This document shows positions 43,453 through 51,992 of a stretch of 64,000 bases of DNA, in pieces. The stretch lies in NCBI RefSeq assembly GCF_039541795.1, contig NZ_BAABGX010000003.1, forward strand, positions 757,980-821,979, written 5' to 3'. The stretch is from Nibribacter koreensis. Its GTDB lineage: Bacteria; Bacteroidota; Bacteroidia; Cytophagales; Hymenobacteraceae. The first letter of the stretch is position 1, and every line of letters starts with the position of its first letter. A program made the position numbers and the translations under genes. A model generated the notes under the pieces. It was not told the DNA's origin. It saw only the letters and a list, made by a program, of their open reading frames with translations, and ran no database searches.

Positions 43453-46400
43453 AGCAGGCCTGGGTCATAGGCGTTTGGCTCCTTTGTTGGCTATTAGCGG
43501 GAGAAGCAGTGGGGCAGACCCTGTCCAGTAAGCGCTGCAAGTGGGTGACCATCAATGCCGCGCCTGTCCAGTTGGACACCTTGACCATTGCCGAGAATTC
43601 CATTGAAGTTTATGACTCCCGGCAAGTGCGGCTGCAACGGTTGTTTCTGTATGACCCAGCCACCAATCGGTTCCAGTTCACCAACCTACCGCAAACCGCC
43701 GTTCCCAGTGACACGTTTCCATCTATAGACGGTACCGAGCCGTTTTTGGTCTCTTTTCCAGAAAACAAGCCAAAAACGGATTCTGTCTTAGTGTGCTACC
43801 GGGTGCTGCCCATCAACTTGGCCAAGCCAACCTTCAAACGGGATATTGCCAACTGGGACTCGCTGTCCTTTGCGCAGCGCCAGGTGTTTGAACCCATCCA
43901 GCCGCGTGAGGAGCTCTTCAAAACGCCCGGCCTCAACAAAACGGGTAGTATCTCCAGAGGCGTCTCCTTCGGGAATACGCAGAACGTGTTCGTCAACTCG
44001 GCGCTCAACCTGCAACTGGAAGGAAAGCTCACCGAGGACATCAGCATCACCGGCTCCATCACGGACCAGAACATTCCTTTTCAGCCCGAAGGCAACACCC
44101 AGCAGCTGCAGGAGTTTGACCGCGTGTTCATCACGCTGCAGCACCGGCTGTGGACCTTGACCGGTGGCGATGTGGTGTTGCGCAACAAACCGGCTTCGCA
44201 TTTTCTCAGGTTTTACAAGAACGTGCAGGGTGGCGCGCTGGAAGTGAACCGGGGAAAACCAGGCTGGGAGAGTTCTACCACGGTGGCCGCCTCGGTGGCC
44301 AAAGGAAAATTCGCCTCAGAGAACATCACGCCCATTGAAAGCGTGCAGGGGCCTTACCGCCTGCGCGGGCCCAACGGCGAGCGCTTCATCATCATTCTGG
44401 CAGGCTCAGAGCGGGTGTATTTGGACGGGCGCTTGCTGGCCCGCGGCTATGATTATGACTACACCATAGACTACAACCAAGCCGAAATCACCTTCACGCC
44501 TAAGTGGATCATCACCAGAAACTCGCGCATACGGGTAGACTTTGAGTATTCAGATCAGAACTACAGCCGCAGCGTCTTGCACGCCAACCATTACCAGAAC
44601 TTGGGCAAGCTCAAGGTCTACGGTAATTTTTACAACGAGGCCGACAACCAGAACAACCCGCTGACGCTTAACCTGGACACCGAAGAAAAACGCCTGCTGT
44701 CCCAGATAGGGGATAACCTGGACCTGGCCTTCGCCCCGGGCGCGGATTCGGTGCGCTTTGACCGTAACCAAGTGCTGTATATTAAGAAAGACACCGTCTC
44801 CAATAGCGGCACCTTTACCATTTATGAATATTCTACAGATTCTACCCAAGCCTTTTATGCTGTCAGTTTTACGGAGCTAGGTCCTGGTCGTGGTAATTAC
44901 AATCTTTTAAACACCACCGTCAACGGGCGGGTGTACGCGTGGGTAGAACCGGTGGGCGGCGTGCCGCAGGGCACGTATGAGCCCGTGCGTATTCTGCCGG
45001 CCCCGGTGCAAAAGCAGATGGTCACGCTGGGCGCCGGCTGGAGCCTGGACAAACAATCAGAAGTTTTTGTAGAAGTAGCCGGCTCCAGAAACGACCTGAA
45101 CAAGTTTTCTAGTCTGGATTCTCAGGACGACCAGGGCAAAGCCGTTCGGGTAGGTTACCAGTTAAATGAAAAGTCTGTTAAGTTTCTTGGGGCTTACAAA
45201 CTGAACAGCGGCCTAATCTATGAGTACACAGACCCCAACTTCGTTCCCATTGACCGCTACCGCGACGTAGAGTTTGACCGCGACTGGAACAATCCCACCA
45301 ACACCACCCTGGCCCAGCAGACCAGGATTGAAGACCACATCCTCACGTTTGCCGTGGGCGGGGTAAAAGACGCGCAGCACTTCGCCAATTATAGACTTAG
45401 CAGAAGGTACCGACCCGGCGAAGTAGACGGCACCCAGCATTTAGTGGAACTAGCGCAGAAAGTGGCTGGCTTGGAGCTGAGAACCAATCTGTTTCTCATG
45501 AACAACCAACAGGTAGAGACTGATGCAGAATGGGTGCGTGGCGAGATTGGCGCCCAGTTTCCTACCAGGTTCATTACGCCTGGTTACGTGTACCGCTTTG
45601 ATAAAAACAGAATCACGTCTACTGTGACGGAACAGTTGGTTGCCTCAGCGAATTACTTTGATGACCACCTGTTTTATGTGCAGAGCGCTGACACCGCCAA
45701 TTTTAAATACCGCGCCGAATACAGCCGCCGGGTAGACTGGCGGCCAGAAAACGGAGAATTAGGTAATAAGCAGGTAGCCAACACTTACAACTTCAGTACC
45801 ACCACCAGCCTTAAAAACAACCATCAAATCAGCGCCTTGCTCACTCTGCGCCGGTTGCAGGCCCGGGACAGCCTGGCAGAAACCACCGTGCTCTCTAAAG
45901 TAGACTGGACCGGAGATTTATTGAAAAAGCATTTGCGCTCAGAACTAAGCTACGTGATTGGCACCGGCCGGGAGCTCAAGCGCCAATACCAGTTTGTAGA
46001 GACGGTGCCCGGGCAAGGCACCCACTTTTTTGAAGATTTAAACCGGGACGGCCGACAAGACCTGAATGAGTTCTTTGAGTCACAGCCCTCAGACCCGCCC
46101 TACCGGAGAAATTATATCAAACTGTTCATCCCAACAGATGAGTACGTCATTGCCTACACCAACCAGTTCACCTACCGCTTAAACAGCAGTTTGCCGCGTG
46201 AATGGCAAGAAGCTGCCGGCTGGAAACGCATCGCCGCCAAATTCTCTGCCCTGTCTTTCATTTCCATTGACAAACGCACCACCGACGATGACCTGCGCAG
46301 CCGGTTCAACCCCTTCAGTCTGAATTTTGAAGATTCTACCTTGCTGTCATTGAGCCGTTCTTACAGAAACACGCTGTATTTTAACCGAAGTCATCCCAAG

Positions 46401-46994
46401 TACGGCGTGGAATGGACGTTCCAGCAGGGCTTGCAAAAGACCTTGCTCACCAACGGCACCGATGTGCGCAACAACACCAGCCAGCAGGTCTTGTTTCGGA
46501 TAAATCTCACGGAAGTCTTGTCGGGCCGCGTGAATGCCATCCGGTCCAAGCGCGAAAGCTCGTCCAATTACCTCACCACCAAAAATTTCTTAATCAGGAG
46601 TTGGGAGGCTACGCCAGAACTGTCCTACCAGTCCGGCACCAAGCTGCGCTACACCGGTTCTTATAACTGGATGCAACGGGAGAATGAACTAGGCGAAAGA
46701 GAGAAAGCGCAGTTCCACGAACTGGGCAGCGAGGTGCGCTTAAGCCAGGTTAACAAGCGCACCGCCACGGCCAACCTCAAATACATCAACATTGAATACA
46801 CGGGGCTGGACGTTTCGCCGGTGGCTTATGAAATGCTCAACGGTCTGCGCCCTGGCAACAATCTCACGTGGAACCTGGCCATCCAGCAGCGCCTCAGCAA
46901 CGGCCTCAACATCACCTTGGACTACGACGGCCGAAAACCCCAAGGCATCCGCTCCATCCACACCGGCCGCATGCAAGTGTCAGTGCTATTCTAG
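43449..46994 (+). CDS. Large exported surface / outer-membrane protein
   Basis: The 1181-residue protein has a signal peptide (MKQAWVIGVWLLCWLLAGEAVG). Segments such as SISRGVSFGNTQNVFVNSA, SITDQNIPFQPEGNTQQLQE and FITLQHRLWTLTGGDVVL belong to a conserved Bacteroidota outer-membrane protein type whose function I do not know. The C-terminal two thirds have alternating polar/aromatic strands typical of a large barrel and end GRMQVSVLF. It starts inside the last codons of the kinase (ATGA overlap), so the two are translationally coupled. A 38-bp palindrome encodes residues about 98-110. Confidence 0.8.
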   Translation: MKQAWVIGVWLLCWLLAGEAVGQTLSSKRCKWVTINAAPVQLDTLTIAENSIEVYDSRQVRLQRLFLYDPATNRFQFTNLPQTAVPSDTFPSIDGTEPFLVSFPENKPKTDSVLVCYRVLPINLAKPTFKRDIANWDSLSFAQRQVFEPIQPREELFKTPGLNKTGSISRGVSFGNTQNVFVNSALNLQLEGKLTEDISITGSITDQNIPFQPEGNTQQLQEFDRVFITLQHRLWTLTGGDVVLRNKPASHFLRFYKNVQGGALEVNRGKPGWESSTTVAASVAKGKFASENITPIESVQGPYRLRGPNGERFIIILAGSERVYLDGRLLARGYDYDYTIDYNQAEITFTPKWIITRNSRIRVDFEYSDQNYSRSVLHANHYQNLGKLKVYGNFYNEADNQNNPLTLNLDTEEKRLLSQIGDNLDLAFAPGADSVRFDRNQVLYIKKDTVSNSGTFTIYEYSTDSTQAFYAVSFTELGPGRGNYNLLNTTVNGRVYAWVEPVGGVPQGTYEPVRILPAPVQKQMVTLGAGWSLDKQSEVFVEVAGSRNDLNKFSSLDSQDDQGKAVRVGYQLNEKSVKFLGAYKLNSGLIYEYTDPNFVPIDRYRDVEFDRDWNNPTNTTLAQQTRIEDHILTFAVGGVKDAQHFANYRLSRRYRPGEVDGTQHLVELAQKVAGLELRTNLFLMNNQQVETDAEWVRGEIGAQFPTRFITPGYVYRFDKNRITSTVTEQLVASANYFDDHLFYVQSADTANFKYRAEYSRRVDWRPENGELGNKQVANTYNFSTTTSLKNNHQISALLTLRRLQARDSLAETTVLSKVDWTGDLLKKHLRSELSYVIGTGRELKRQYQFVETVPGQGTHFFEDLNRDGRQDLNEFFESQPSDPPYRRNYIKLFIPTDEYVIAYTNQFTYRLNSSLPREWQEAAGWKRIAAKFSALSFISIDKRTTDDDLRSRFNPFSLNFEDSTLLSLSRSYRNTLYFNRSHPKYGVEWTFQQGLQKTLLTNGTDVRNNTSQQVLFRINLTEVLSGRVNAIRSKRESSSNYLTTKNFLIRSWEATPELSYQSGTKLRYTGSYNWMQRENELGEREKAQFHELGSEVRLSQVNKRTATANLKYINIEYTGLDVSPVAYEMLNGLRPGNNLTWNLAIQQRLSNGLNITLDYDGRKPQGIRSIHTGRMQVSVLF
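43741..43778. repeat. 38-bp palindromic element, copy 14, inside a coding sequence
   Basis: CGTTTTTGGTCTCTTTT, centre CCAG, AAAACAAGCCAAAAACG. It is read in frame as PFLVSFPENKPKT in the N-terminal region of the surface protein, in a different reading phase from copy 13. Confidence 0.93.
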
Positions 46995-47190
46995 GAATTA
47001 GAAATTCAAAATTCAAAATTAGAAATTAGAAGTTGATTCTACTTTAGCAGGGCTTTTATTCAAATTTGTCATCCTGAAAGGACCTTGTGGGCCAGCTAGA
47101 CAGCCGGTGGCTTCTGGCATTACATTCGTTTTTGACCTGTTTTCCAGAGAACAAGCCAAAAACGCTACCCCATTTCTAATTTCTAATTAA
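46995..47190. repeat. Intergenic inverted repeat of short AT-rich words with palindrome inside
   Basis: The left arm at about 46996-47034 is made of reiterated GAAATTC/AAAATT/GAAATTAG words. The right arm at about 47171-47188 has the complementary TTTCTAATTTCTAATTAA. Copy 15 of the 38-bp element lies between the arms. The arrangement repeats the plan of the element at 4298-4618. Confidence 0.65.
47127..47164. repeat. 38-bp palindromic element, copy 15
   Basis: CGTTTTTGACCTGTTTT, centre CCAG, AGAACAAGCCAAAAACG. It lies between the convergent surface-protein and FRG genes. Confidence 0.9.
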
Positions 47191-47191
47191 A

Positions 47192-48022
47192 TCACGTCGC
47201 TGTATAATGCCTCGTAAGCCAGGCGCTAAGACCGGTGAGGCCGGGGAAGAGGACGCGCTCCGTAATATTCGCTTGGTCTAGCTTATCCCTGATTTCCCAT
47301 TTGAGTTTAGCCGGAATGATGAGCCGATAATACAGGTCGGGGTGCTGGTTCATCCAATCGCAGAGCATGGCGTTGGGCGTAGACATCATGGAGAACAGTG
47401 CATACTGGTGTACGATGCGCTCATCCAGTGAAGGCGGCTCCAGGAACATTACAAAGGGCTTCTCCTGAAACTCTTCTAAACTTTTGAAACTGGGGCAAAC
47501 TGGTTCTAGCACTTCGGGTGTGAAGACATTGGAGCCTTCGCGCTTGATGGCTTCGGCTAACGGGTCTGGCAAGTACTCCGTGGACTTGACGTAGTTCATG
47601 CACCAGATGGCACCGTCTGTATGAAAGGTGTGTAGGTTAGAAGTAGCAAAATGCAGCGCCACATAGGGCGAATAGGTCCAGTCCAGCATTCTGGTGGGCA
47701 AGCCATGGTGCTGCGCCACGGCCAGCCAGTTCCAGATAGAATCTCCGGGAGAGGTGTTGGCCTTGGCATACTTCCGGAAGTTGCGCAGCAGGTGGGGCTC
47801 CAGTTTGGGGTAGTCGCCGCCCAGGCGCATGAGGCTAGTTTTTAGATTGTAGCGCCGGTTCCAGGCGCCGCGATAGACGTACGGGGAGCGGTACCGGTTG
47901 ATGGAGCCGTCCCAAGAATCCCGGAACAGCTCGCGTTGCAGTTCTTCCCAAGACTCCACCACCACATCATTGGCCATGTCAAAGGTCTGGGTATCGTCGT
48001 AGTGCAAATCGTTCATGGGCAT
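47192..48022 (-). CDS. FRG-domain protein
   Basis: The 276-residue protein has the FRG motif early on (YVYRGAWNRRYNLKTSLMR, about residues 48-66), then AVAQHHGLPTRMLDWTYSPYVAL and FATSNLHTFHTDGAIWCMNY, which are the conserved core of the family. It has no signal peptide. FRG domains occur alone or beside toxin and defence domains, and their biochemical role is not settled. Here the domain is nearly the whole protein. The permease gene upstream is on the same strand, 41 bases away, so the two may be co-transcribed. Confidence 0.88.
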   Translation of the reverse strand: MPMNDLHYDDTQTFDMANDVVVESWEELQRELFRDSWDGSINRYRSPYVYRGAWNRRYNLKTSLMRLGGDYPKLEPHLLRNFRKYAKANTSPGDSIWNWLAVAQHHGLPTRMLDWTYSPYVALHFATSNLHTFHTDGAIWCMNYVKSTEYLPDPLAEAIKREGSNVFTPEVLEPVCPSFKSLEEFQEKPFVMFLEPPSLDERIVHQYALFSMMSTPNAMLCDWMNQHPDLYYRLIIPAKLKWEIRDKLDQANITERVLFPGLTGLSAWLTRHYTAT

Positions 48023-48063
48023 TTTACGTGAGAAGAGGAGAGGGTAGTTCTACGGATTTTTTC

Positions 48064-48849
48064 TTACAGCCAGCCCAATCCCAGGCCAAGCGCTACCAAT
48101 AATAGCAAAATCCCGACTAGGGTCTGCAAAAAATGGATGGTTACTTTCTGTAAGAGTCTACTCCCCAGAAAAGCCCCAAGAAACGCCGAGAGGGTGGCGG
48201 CCACCAACAACCAAACGTCCAACTGCTCCTGCACCGCCAGAATGTTTTTACTGTAGACGGTGAGTCTGCTCACGTCAATCAAACAGGCAATGACTACGCC
48301 GGTGGCTATAAAGGCTTCTTTGGGAATGCCGGTCTTTACCAGAAAAGCGCTCCGCAACGCGCCTTGGTTTCCAGATAAGCCCCCGAAGAACCCGCTCAAA
48401 GCCCCGCCCAGTGGCAAGAATTTAGGCGGGAAGGAAAGTTTTCTGAGCGCGGGCAGCAGGTCAAACAACGCGAAAATCACCATCAAGACGGCAATGATGG
48501 ATTTGACGGGCGTCAGGAAAAACACGTGGCCGTTCAAGGAGTACTGCCCCCAGGCAGGCTGCACCGCCAACGAACTCAACAGCCAGGCCCCCAGTACCGC
48601 TGCCAGCATGGAGGGAATTCCAAACCGGAGAATGATGCCTCTATCGGCGTGCCGCCCAATCAAGACCAGCTTGAAGAGGTTGTTCAGAAAATGAACGATG
48701 GCGGTGAGCGCGATGGCAATCTCTATGGGGAAGAACAGCGCAAACACCGGCACCAGCAGCGTGCCCAGGCCAAACCCCGAAAAGAAGGTAAGCCCAGAGG
48801 CCAGAAAGGCGGTCAGGCAAATGAAGAAGTAGTCAGCGTAGGCGGGCAT
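48064..48849 (-). CDS. TauE/SafE (TSUP) family permease
   Basis: The 261-residue membrane protein has about eight helices and the two TSUP half-repeats: FFSGFGLGTLLVPVFALFFP near the start, and GGLSGNQGALRSAFLVKTGIP in the second half. Members export or import sulfite, sulfonates or other organosulfur anions. The ATG (48847-48849) is one base from palindrome copy 16, so the mRNA leader is the palindrome itself. There is no alternative methionine nearby. Confidence 0.9.
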   Translation of the reverse strand: MPAYADYFFICLTAFLASGLTFFSGFGLGTLLVPVFALFFPIEIAIALTAIVHFLNNLFKLVLIGRHADRGIILRFGIPSMLAAVLGAWLLSSLAVQPAWGQYSLNGHVFFLTPVKSIIAVLMVIFALFDLLPALRKLSFPPKFLPLGGALSGFFGGLSGNQGALRSAFLVKTGIPKEAFIATGVVIACLIDVSRLTVYSKNILAVQEQLDVWLLVAATLSAFLGAFLGSRLLQKVTIHFLQTLVGILLLLVALGLGLGWL

Positions 48850-48850
48850 C

Positions 48851-48888
48851 CGTTTTTGGCTTGTTTTGGTGAAAATAAGCCAAAAACG
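48851..48888. repeat. 38-bp palindromic element, copy 16, abutting a start codon
   Basis: CGTTTTTGGCTTGTTTT, centre GGTG, AAAATAAGCCAAAAACG. GGCTT/AAGCC is a paired change in both arms. One base separates it from the permease ATG. Its CGTTTTT on the minus strand also serves as the T run after the hldD terminator. Confidence 0.93.
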
Positions 48889-48889
48889 G

Positions 48890-48914
48890 AAGAGCCGGTA
48901 CTGGACCGGCTCTT
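48890..48914 (-). terminator. hldD terminator
   Basis: AAGAGCCGGT and ACCGGCTCTT form a 10-bp stem with a 5-base loop. On the minus strand it is followed by CCGTTTTTGG from palindrome copy 16. Confidence 0.8.
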
Positions 48915-48924
48915 CTTTTATCTT

Positions 48925-49890
48925 TTAGTAGTAACTGTTGCTCATCAAATAATTCTGCACGTAATCCTGGATGCCTTCCTCCAGGGTATGGAACGGCTTG
49001 TCATAGCCAATGGAACGTAGCTTGTCCATGTTGGCCTGGGTGTAGTATTGGTACTTGTCTCTAATGTCCTCGGGCGTGTCTCTGAAATCTACGTTGATGT
49101 CTTTGCCCATGGCTGTGAACGTGTTGAACGTCAAGTCCAGGAAGGTGCGCGCCTGGCCACTGCCCAGGTTGTAAATGCCCGAGTCTTTGCGGTGATTCAT
49201 AAGCCAGAACAACACTTCCACCACGTCTTTCACATACACAAAGTCACGCATCTGCTCGCCGTCTTTGTACTCTGGATTGTGTGATTTGAAGAGCGTAAAG
49301 CTTCCGTTTTCTTTGATAGCGTTGTAGGCGTGCAGAATCACCGAGGCCATGCGGCCCTTGTGGTATTCATTGGGACCGTACACGTTGAAGAATTTAAGGC
49401 CGGTCCAGAAGAAAGGCTTGGCCGTCTGCTCCAAGGCCCACTTGTCAAAGTCGTTCTTAGACTCGCCGTAGGGGTTTAAAGGCTGAAGCAGATGGATGAG
49501 GTTTTCATCGTCGTCATAGCCTAAGGTGCCGGAGCCATAGGTAGCCGCCGAGGAGGCATACACCAACGGAATCTGGTATTCACAGCAGGCGTTCCATACT
49601 TTTTTGGAATAGTCCAGGTTGAGCAGGTCCAGCACGTCGCGGTTCATCTCGGTAGTATCTGTGCGCGCGCCTAGGTGGAAGATGAATTCTACTTCTTCGT
49701 AGTTTTTCTCCAGCCAGTCAAAGAAATCGTTTCGGTCTACGTACTCCTTTATCTTCTTGCCTTCCAGGTTCGCCATTTTCTTGGCCACCGAGAAATTGTC
49801 TACCACCACCACATCATTGAAGTTGGAGGCGTTGAGCCGCGTGACAAGGCAGCTGGCAATAAAACCTGCGGCGCCGGTTACTACTATCAT
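48925..49890 (-). CDS. hldD: ADP-L-glycero-D-manno-heptose-6-epimerase
   Basis: The 321-residue short-chain dehydrogenase-type epimerase has the N-terminal nucleotide site MIVVTGAAGFIASCLV, then FHLGARTDTTEMN, SSAATYG and the catalytic pair in YGESKNDFD. KFFNVYGPNEYHKGRMASV is characteristic of HldD/RfaD. It makes the L,D-heptose precursor of lipopolysaccharide inner core. TACCTTTG on the minus strand 36 bases before the ATG is a perfect -7 box. Confidence 0.94.
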   Translation of the reverse strand: MIVVTGAAGFIASCLVTRLNASNFNDVVVVDNFSVAKKMANLEGKKIKEYVDRNDFFDWLEKNYEEVEFIFHLGARTDTTEMNRDVLDLLNLDYSKKVWNACCEYQIPLVYASSAATYGSGTLGYDDDENLIHLLQPLNPYGESKNDFDKWALEQTAKPFFWTGLKFFNVYGPNEYHKGRMASVILHAYNAIKENGSFTLFKSHNPEYKDGEQMRDFVYVKDVVEVLFWLMNHRKDSGIYNLGSGQARTFLDLTFNTFTAMGKDINVDFRDTPEDIRDKYQYYTQANMDKLRSIGYDKPFHTLEEGIQDYVQNYLMSNSYY

Positions 49891-49925
49891 CAGAGTTTTC
49901 CTTTAGGTACAGTGCGTGTGCACGC

Positions 49926-49933
49926 CAAAGGTA
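49926..49933 (-). promoter_or_regulatory. -7 box of hldD
   Basis: TACCTTTG on the minus strand exactly matches the TAnnTTTG consensus. No ideal TTG is seen upstream. Confidence 0.5.
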
Positions 49934-49977
49934 CGAAACTTTTCAAGCGTCAGGTTTTGGTGCGTGACAACACAAGT

Positions 49978-50015
49978 CGTTTTTGGCCTGTTTTCCGGAA
50001 ATAAGGGCAAAAACG
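49978..50015. repeat. 38-bp palindromic element, copy 17
   Basis: CGTTTTTGGCCTGTTTT, centre CCGG, AAATAAGGGCAAAAACG. It sits between the two divergent -7 boxes of hldD and the binding-protein gene. Confidence 0.88.
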
Positions 50016-50044
50016 GAGGCCGTGCAGGCTTCGGGCAAAAAATG

Positions 50045-50052
50045 TACCTTTG
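50045..50052 (+). promoter_or_regulatory. -7 box of the ABC transporter operon
   Basis: TACCTTTG, a perfect match to TAnnTTTG, 27 bases before the GTG start. The -33 position reads GTG where TTG is expected. Confidence 0.5.
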
Positions 50053-50079
50053 GTTTCTAATCACACTTGAAAAATCTGC

Positions 50080-50988
50080 GTGACTTTCTCCCGTACCCTC
50101 TCTGCGCTTCTGTCTTCTGTTCTGCTGTGTCTGTTTCTAGCGGCCTGTGAGTCGAAGCCGGCCAAAGAGCCCAACCAGAAGACCAGCCAAACCCTCAAAG
50201 ATGACTTGGGCCGAAGCGTCACTCTGCCCACGCACCCCAAACGCGTGATGGGCCTAGACGCGGCCATGACCGAGATGCTGTTCGCCGTGGCCGACACCGC
50301 CTCCATCATTGGCCGCACCCAGAACTGCGATTTCCCGGCAGTCGCCTTAACCAAACCCGTGGTGAACAATTACCCCATGGACTATGAGCGCTTGCTCACC
50401 CTAAAACCAGACGCCGTTTTTGCCACCGAAGGCATTATCTCTTTAGAGGTGGCCGCGCAGATTCAGAAGATGGGCATACCAGTGTATTTTCAGGCTTTTG
50501 ACTCGGTGTCTGATGTCTTGCGCGGCTTGCAGGATTTGGGCAGGATTCTACAACGGGACAAGGAAGCAAAGACGCTGGTCAACTCCTTGCAACAGAAACT
50601 ACAGGCGTTCTCCAGAGACACGGCCCAACTACAGGAGCATGCCAAAGTGTTGGCCATCATCTGGAAGGACCCTATCTACGTCTTCGGGCGCAATACCATC
50701 TTCACCGACAAACTCCGCTACTTGGGCGCCGACAATGCCGTGCCGGTGGTGATGGCCCAACAATCGCCGGCCTTGACCCGGGAATATATTCTGCAACTCA
50801 ACCCAGATGTGATAGTGGGAGGGACCTTTGAAAAGTATGACAAGGAGTTTTTCTCTCTGTACCCAGAACTCAAGCGCATCAAGGCTTATCAGAACAAACG
50901 CATTTATGAAGTCACCGATGACCTAATGTCCCGGCCTGGCCCGCGGGTGGTGGAAAGTATCCAAGAACTAAAGCAGGTCTTGCGGTGA
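50080..50988 (+). CDS. ABC transporter substrate-binding lipoprotein (BtuF/FhuD type)
   Basis: The 302-residue protein starts with GTG and has a lipoprotein signal (LLCLFLAAC lipobox, about C24). It matches the helical-backbone class III binding-protein fold: LGRSVTLPTHPKRVMGLDAA, then LLTLKPDAVFATEG, and RIYEVTDDLMSRPGPRVVES at the end. Such proteins bind cobalamin, heme or ferric siderophores, and the ligand is not identifiable here. It overlaps the permease gene by four bases. Confidence 0.88.
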   Translation: MTFSRTLSALLSSVLLCLFLAACESKPAKEPNQKTSQTLKDDLGRSVTLPTHPKRVMGLDAAMTEMLFAVADTASIIGRTQNCDFPAVALTKPVVNNYPMDYERLLTLKPDAVFATEGIISLEVAAQIQKMGIPVYFQAFDSVSDVLRGLQDLGRILQRDKEAKTLVNSLQQKLQAFSRDTAQLQEHAKVLAIIWKDPIYVFGRNTIFTDKLRYLGADNAVPVVMAQQSPALTREYILQLNPDVIVGGTFEKYDKEFFSLYPELKRIKAYQNKRIYEVTDDLMSRPGPRVVESIQELKQVLR

Positions 50989-51992
50989 AGAAATCTTTAG
51001 CCATTTTGCTGGCAGTGGTGCTGTTGCTGGTCTTCGGGTTTTTCCTGGGGCTGAAGGTGGGCAGTATTGAAACGTCCTACCATCTTATCTGGGAAGCCCT
51101 TACGCAGTACAATTCTGAGGATGCCGCCCACTACAGCATCGTGCACCTGCGTCTGCCCAGATTACTGCTGGCCTTTTTGACGGGCGCGTCGTTGGCGTTT
51201 GCCGGGTATTTGATGCAGGCCCTGGTGAACAACGCCTTGGCAGACCCTTACTTAATGGGCACCGCCTCCGGCGCTTCGTTGGGCGCGTCTTTTAGTCTCT
51301 TCTTTTTGACGGACCTGACCGTGATGGGCCTGTACCTGCCGCCGTTCTTTGCCTTGGTGGGTTCTTTTGCGGTGACCTTGGTGGTGGTTCTTCTAGGCTC
51401 CAGACGTGGCCAGTTGATTCCCAGCCAGATGCTGTTGGTGGGCGTTGCCCTTAGTTCTTTGCTGACGGCGCTGGTGAGTTTGATTATGTTCCTCTCAGAT
51501 TCAGAAAGCCAATTGAAATCAGTGGTGTTCTGGAGCATGGGCGGTTTTGAGAAGGCCGACTGGACCAACCTGGGTTATCCGGCCACGGCCCTGGTGGCGG
51601 GTTTAATTGTCTTTCAGTTTCTGCAGAAGCATTTGAGCGTTTTATTACTAGGAGCAGAGCGCGCAGAGACGCTAGGCGTGGAGGTGGGTAAACTGCGCTG
51701 GGTAATGCTGTTGGCTATTTCGGTGGTGACGGGGTTTGCGGTGGCTTTCTCGGGGCCGGTGGGCTTTGTGGGCTTGATGATTCCGCACGTGACCCGGGCG
51801 CTACTGGGCATTACCAATCGGTTCAACCTGGTTTTCTGCGCTCTGGCCGGTGGTTTGTTCCTGGTGCTGTGTGATATTCTTTCCAGACTACTGTATCCGC
51901 CGGCCGGAATGCCGGTTGGCATTGTGACATCGTTCTTTGGTGTACCTTTCTTCGTATATTTGCTGCGTAGAAAGAATTACCGATTCAGTTAA
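50985..51992 (+). CDS. FecCD-family ABC transporter permease
   Basis: The 335-residue, roughly ten-helix permease of the BtuC/FecCD/HmuU type has LRLPRLLLAFLTGASLAFAG near residue 55, and GFVGLMIPHVTRALLG, the cytoplasmic loop that contacts the ATPase, in the second half. It starts with GTG overlapping the binding-protein stop. No ATPase gene follows. The next gene is a pterin synthase, so the ATPase must be encoded elsewhere or shared. Confidence 0.92.
   Translation: MKKSLAILLAVVLLLVFGFFLGLKVGSIETSYHLIWEALTQYNSEDAAHYSIVHLRLPRLLLAFLTGASLAFAGYLMQALVNNALADPYLMGTASGASLGASFSLFFLTDLTVMGLYLPPFFALVGSFAVTLVVVLLGSRRGQLIPSQMLLVGVALSSLLTALVSLIMFLSDSESQLKSVVFWSMGGFEKADWTNLGYPATALVAGLIVFQFLQKHLSVLLLGAERAETLGVEVGKLRWVMLLAISVVTGFAVAFSGPVGFVGLMIPHVTRALLGITNRFNLVFCALAGGLFLVLCDILSRLLYPPAGMPVGIVTSFFGVPFFVYLLRRKNYRFS

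Noticed and set aside
47192..48849. Defence island
   Set aside because: Only the FRG domain hints at defence. Neighbours are a permease and lipopolysaccharide genes.
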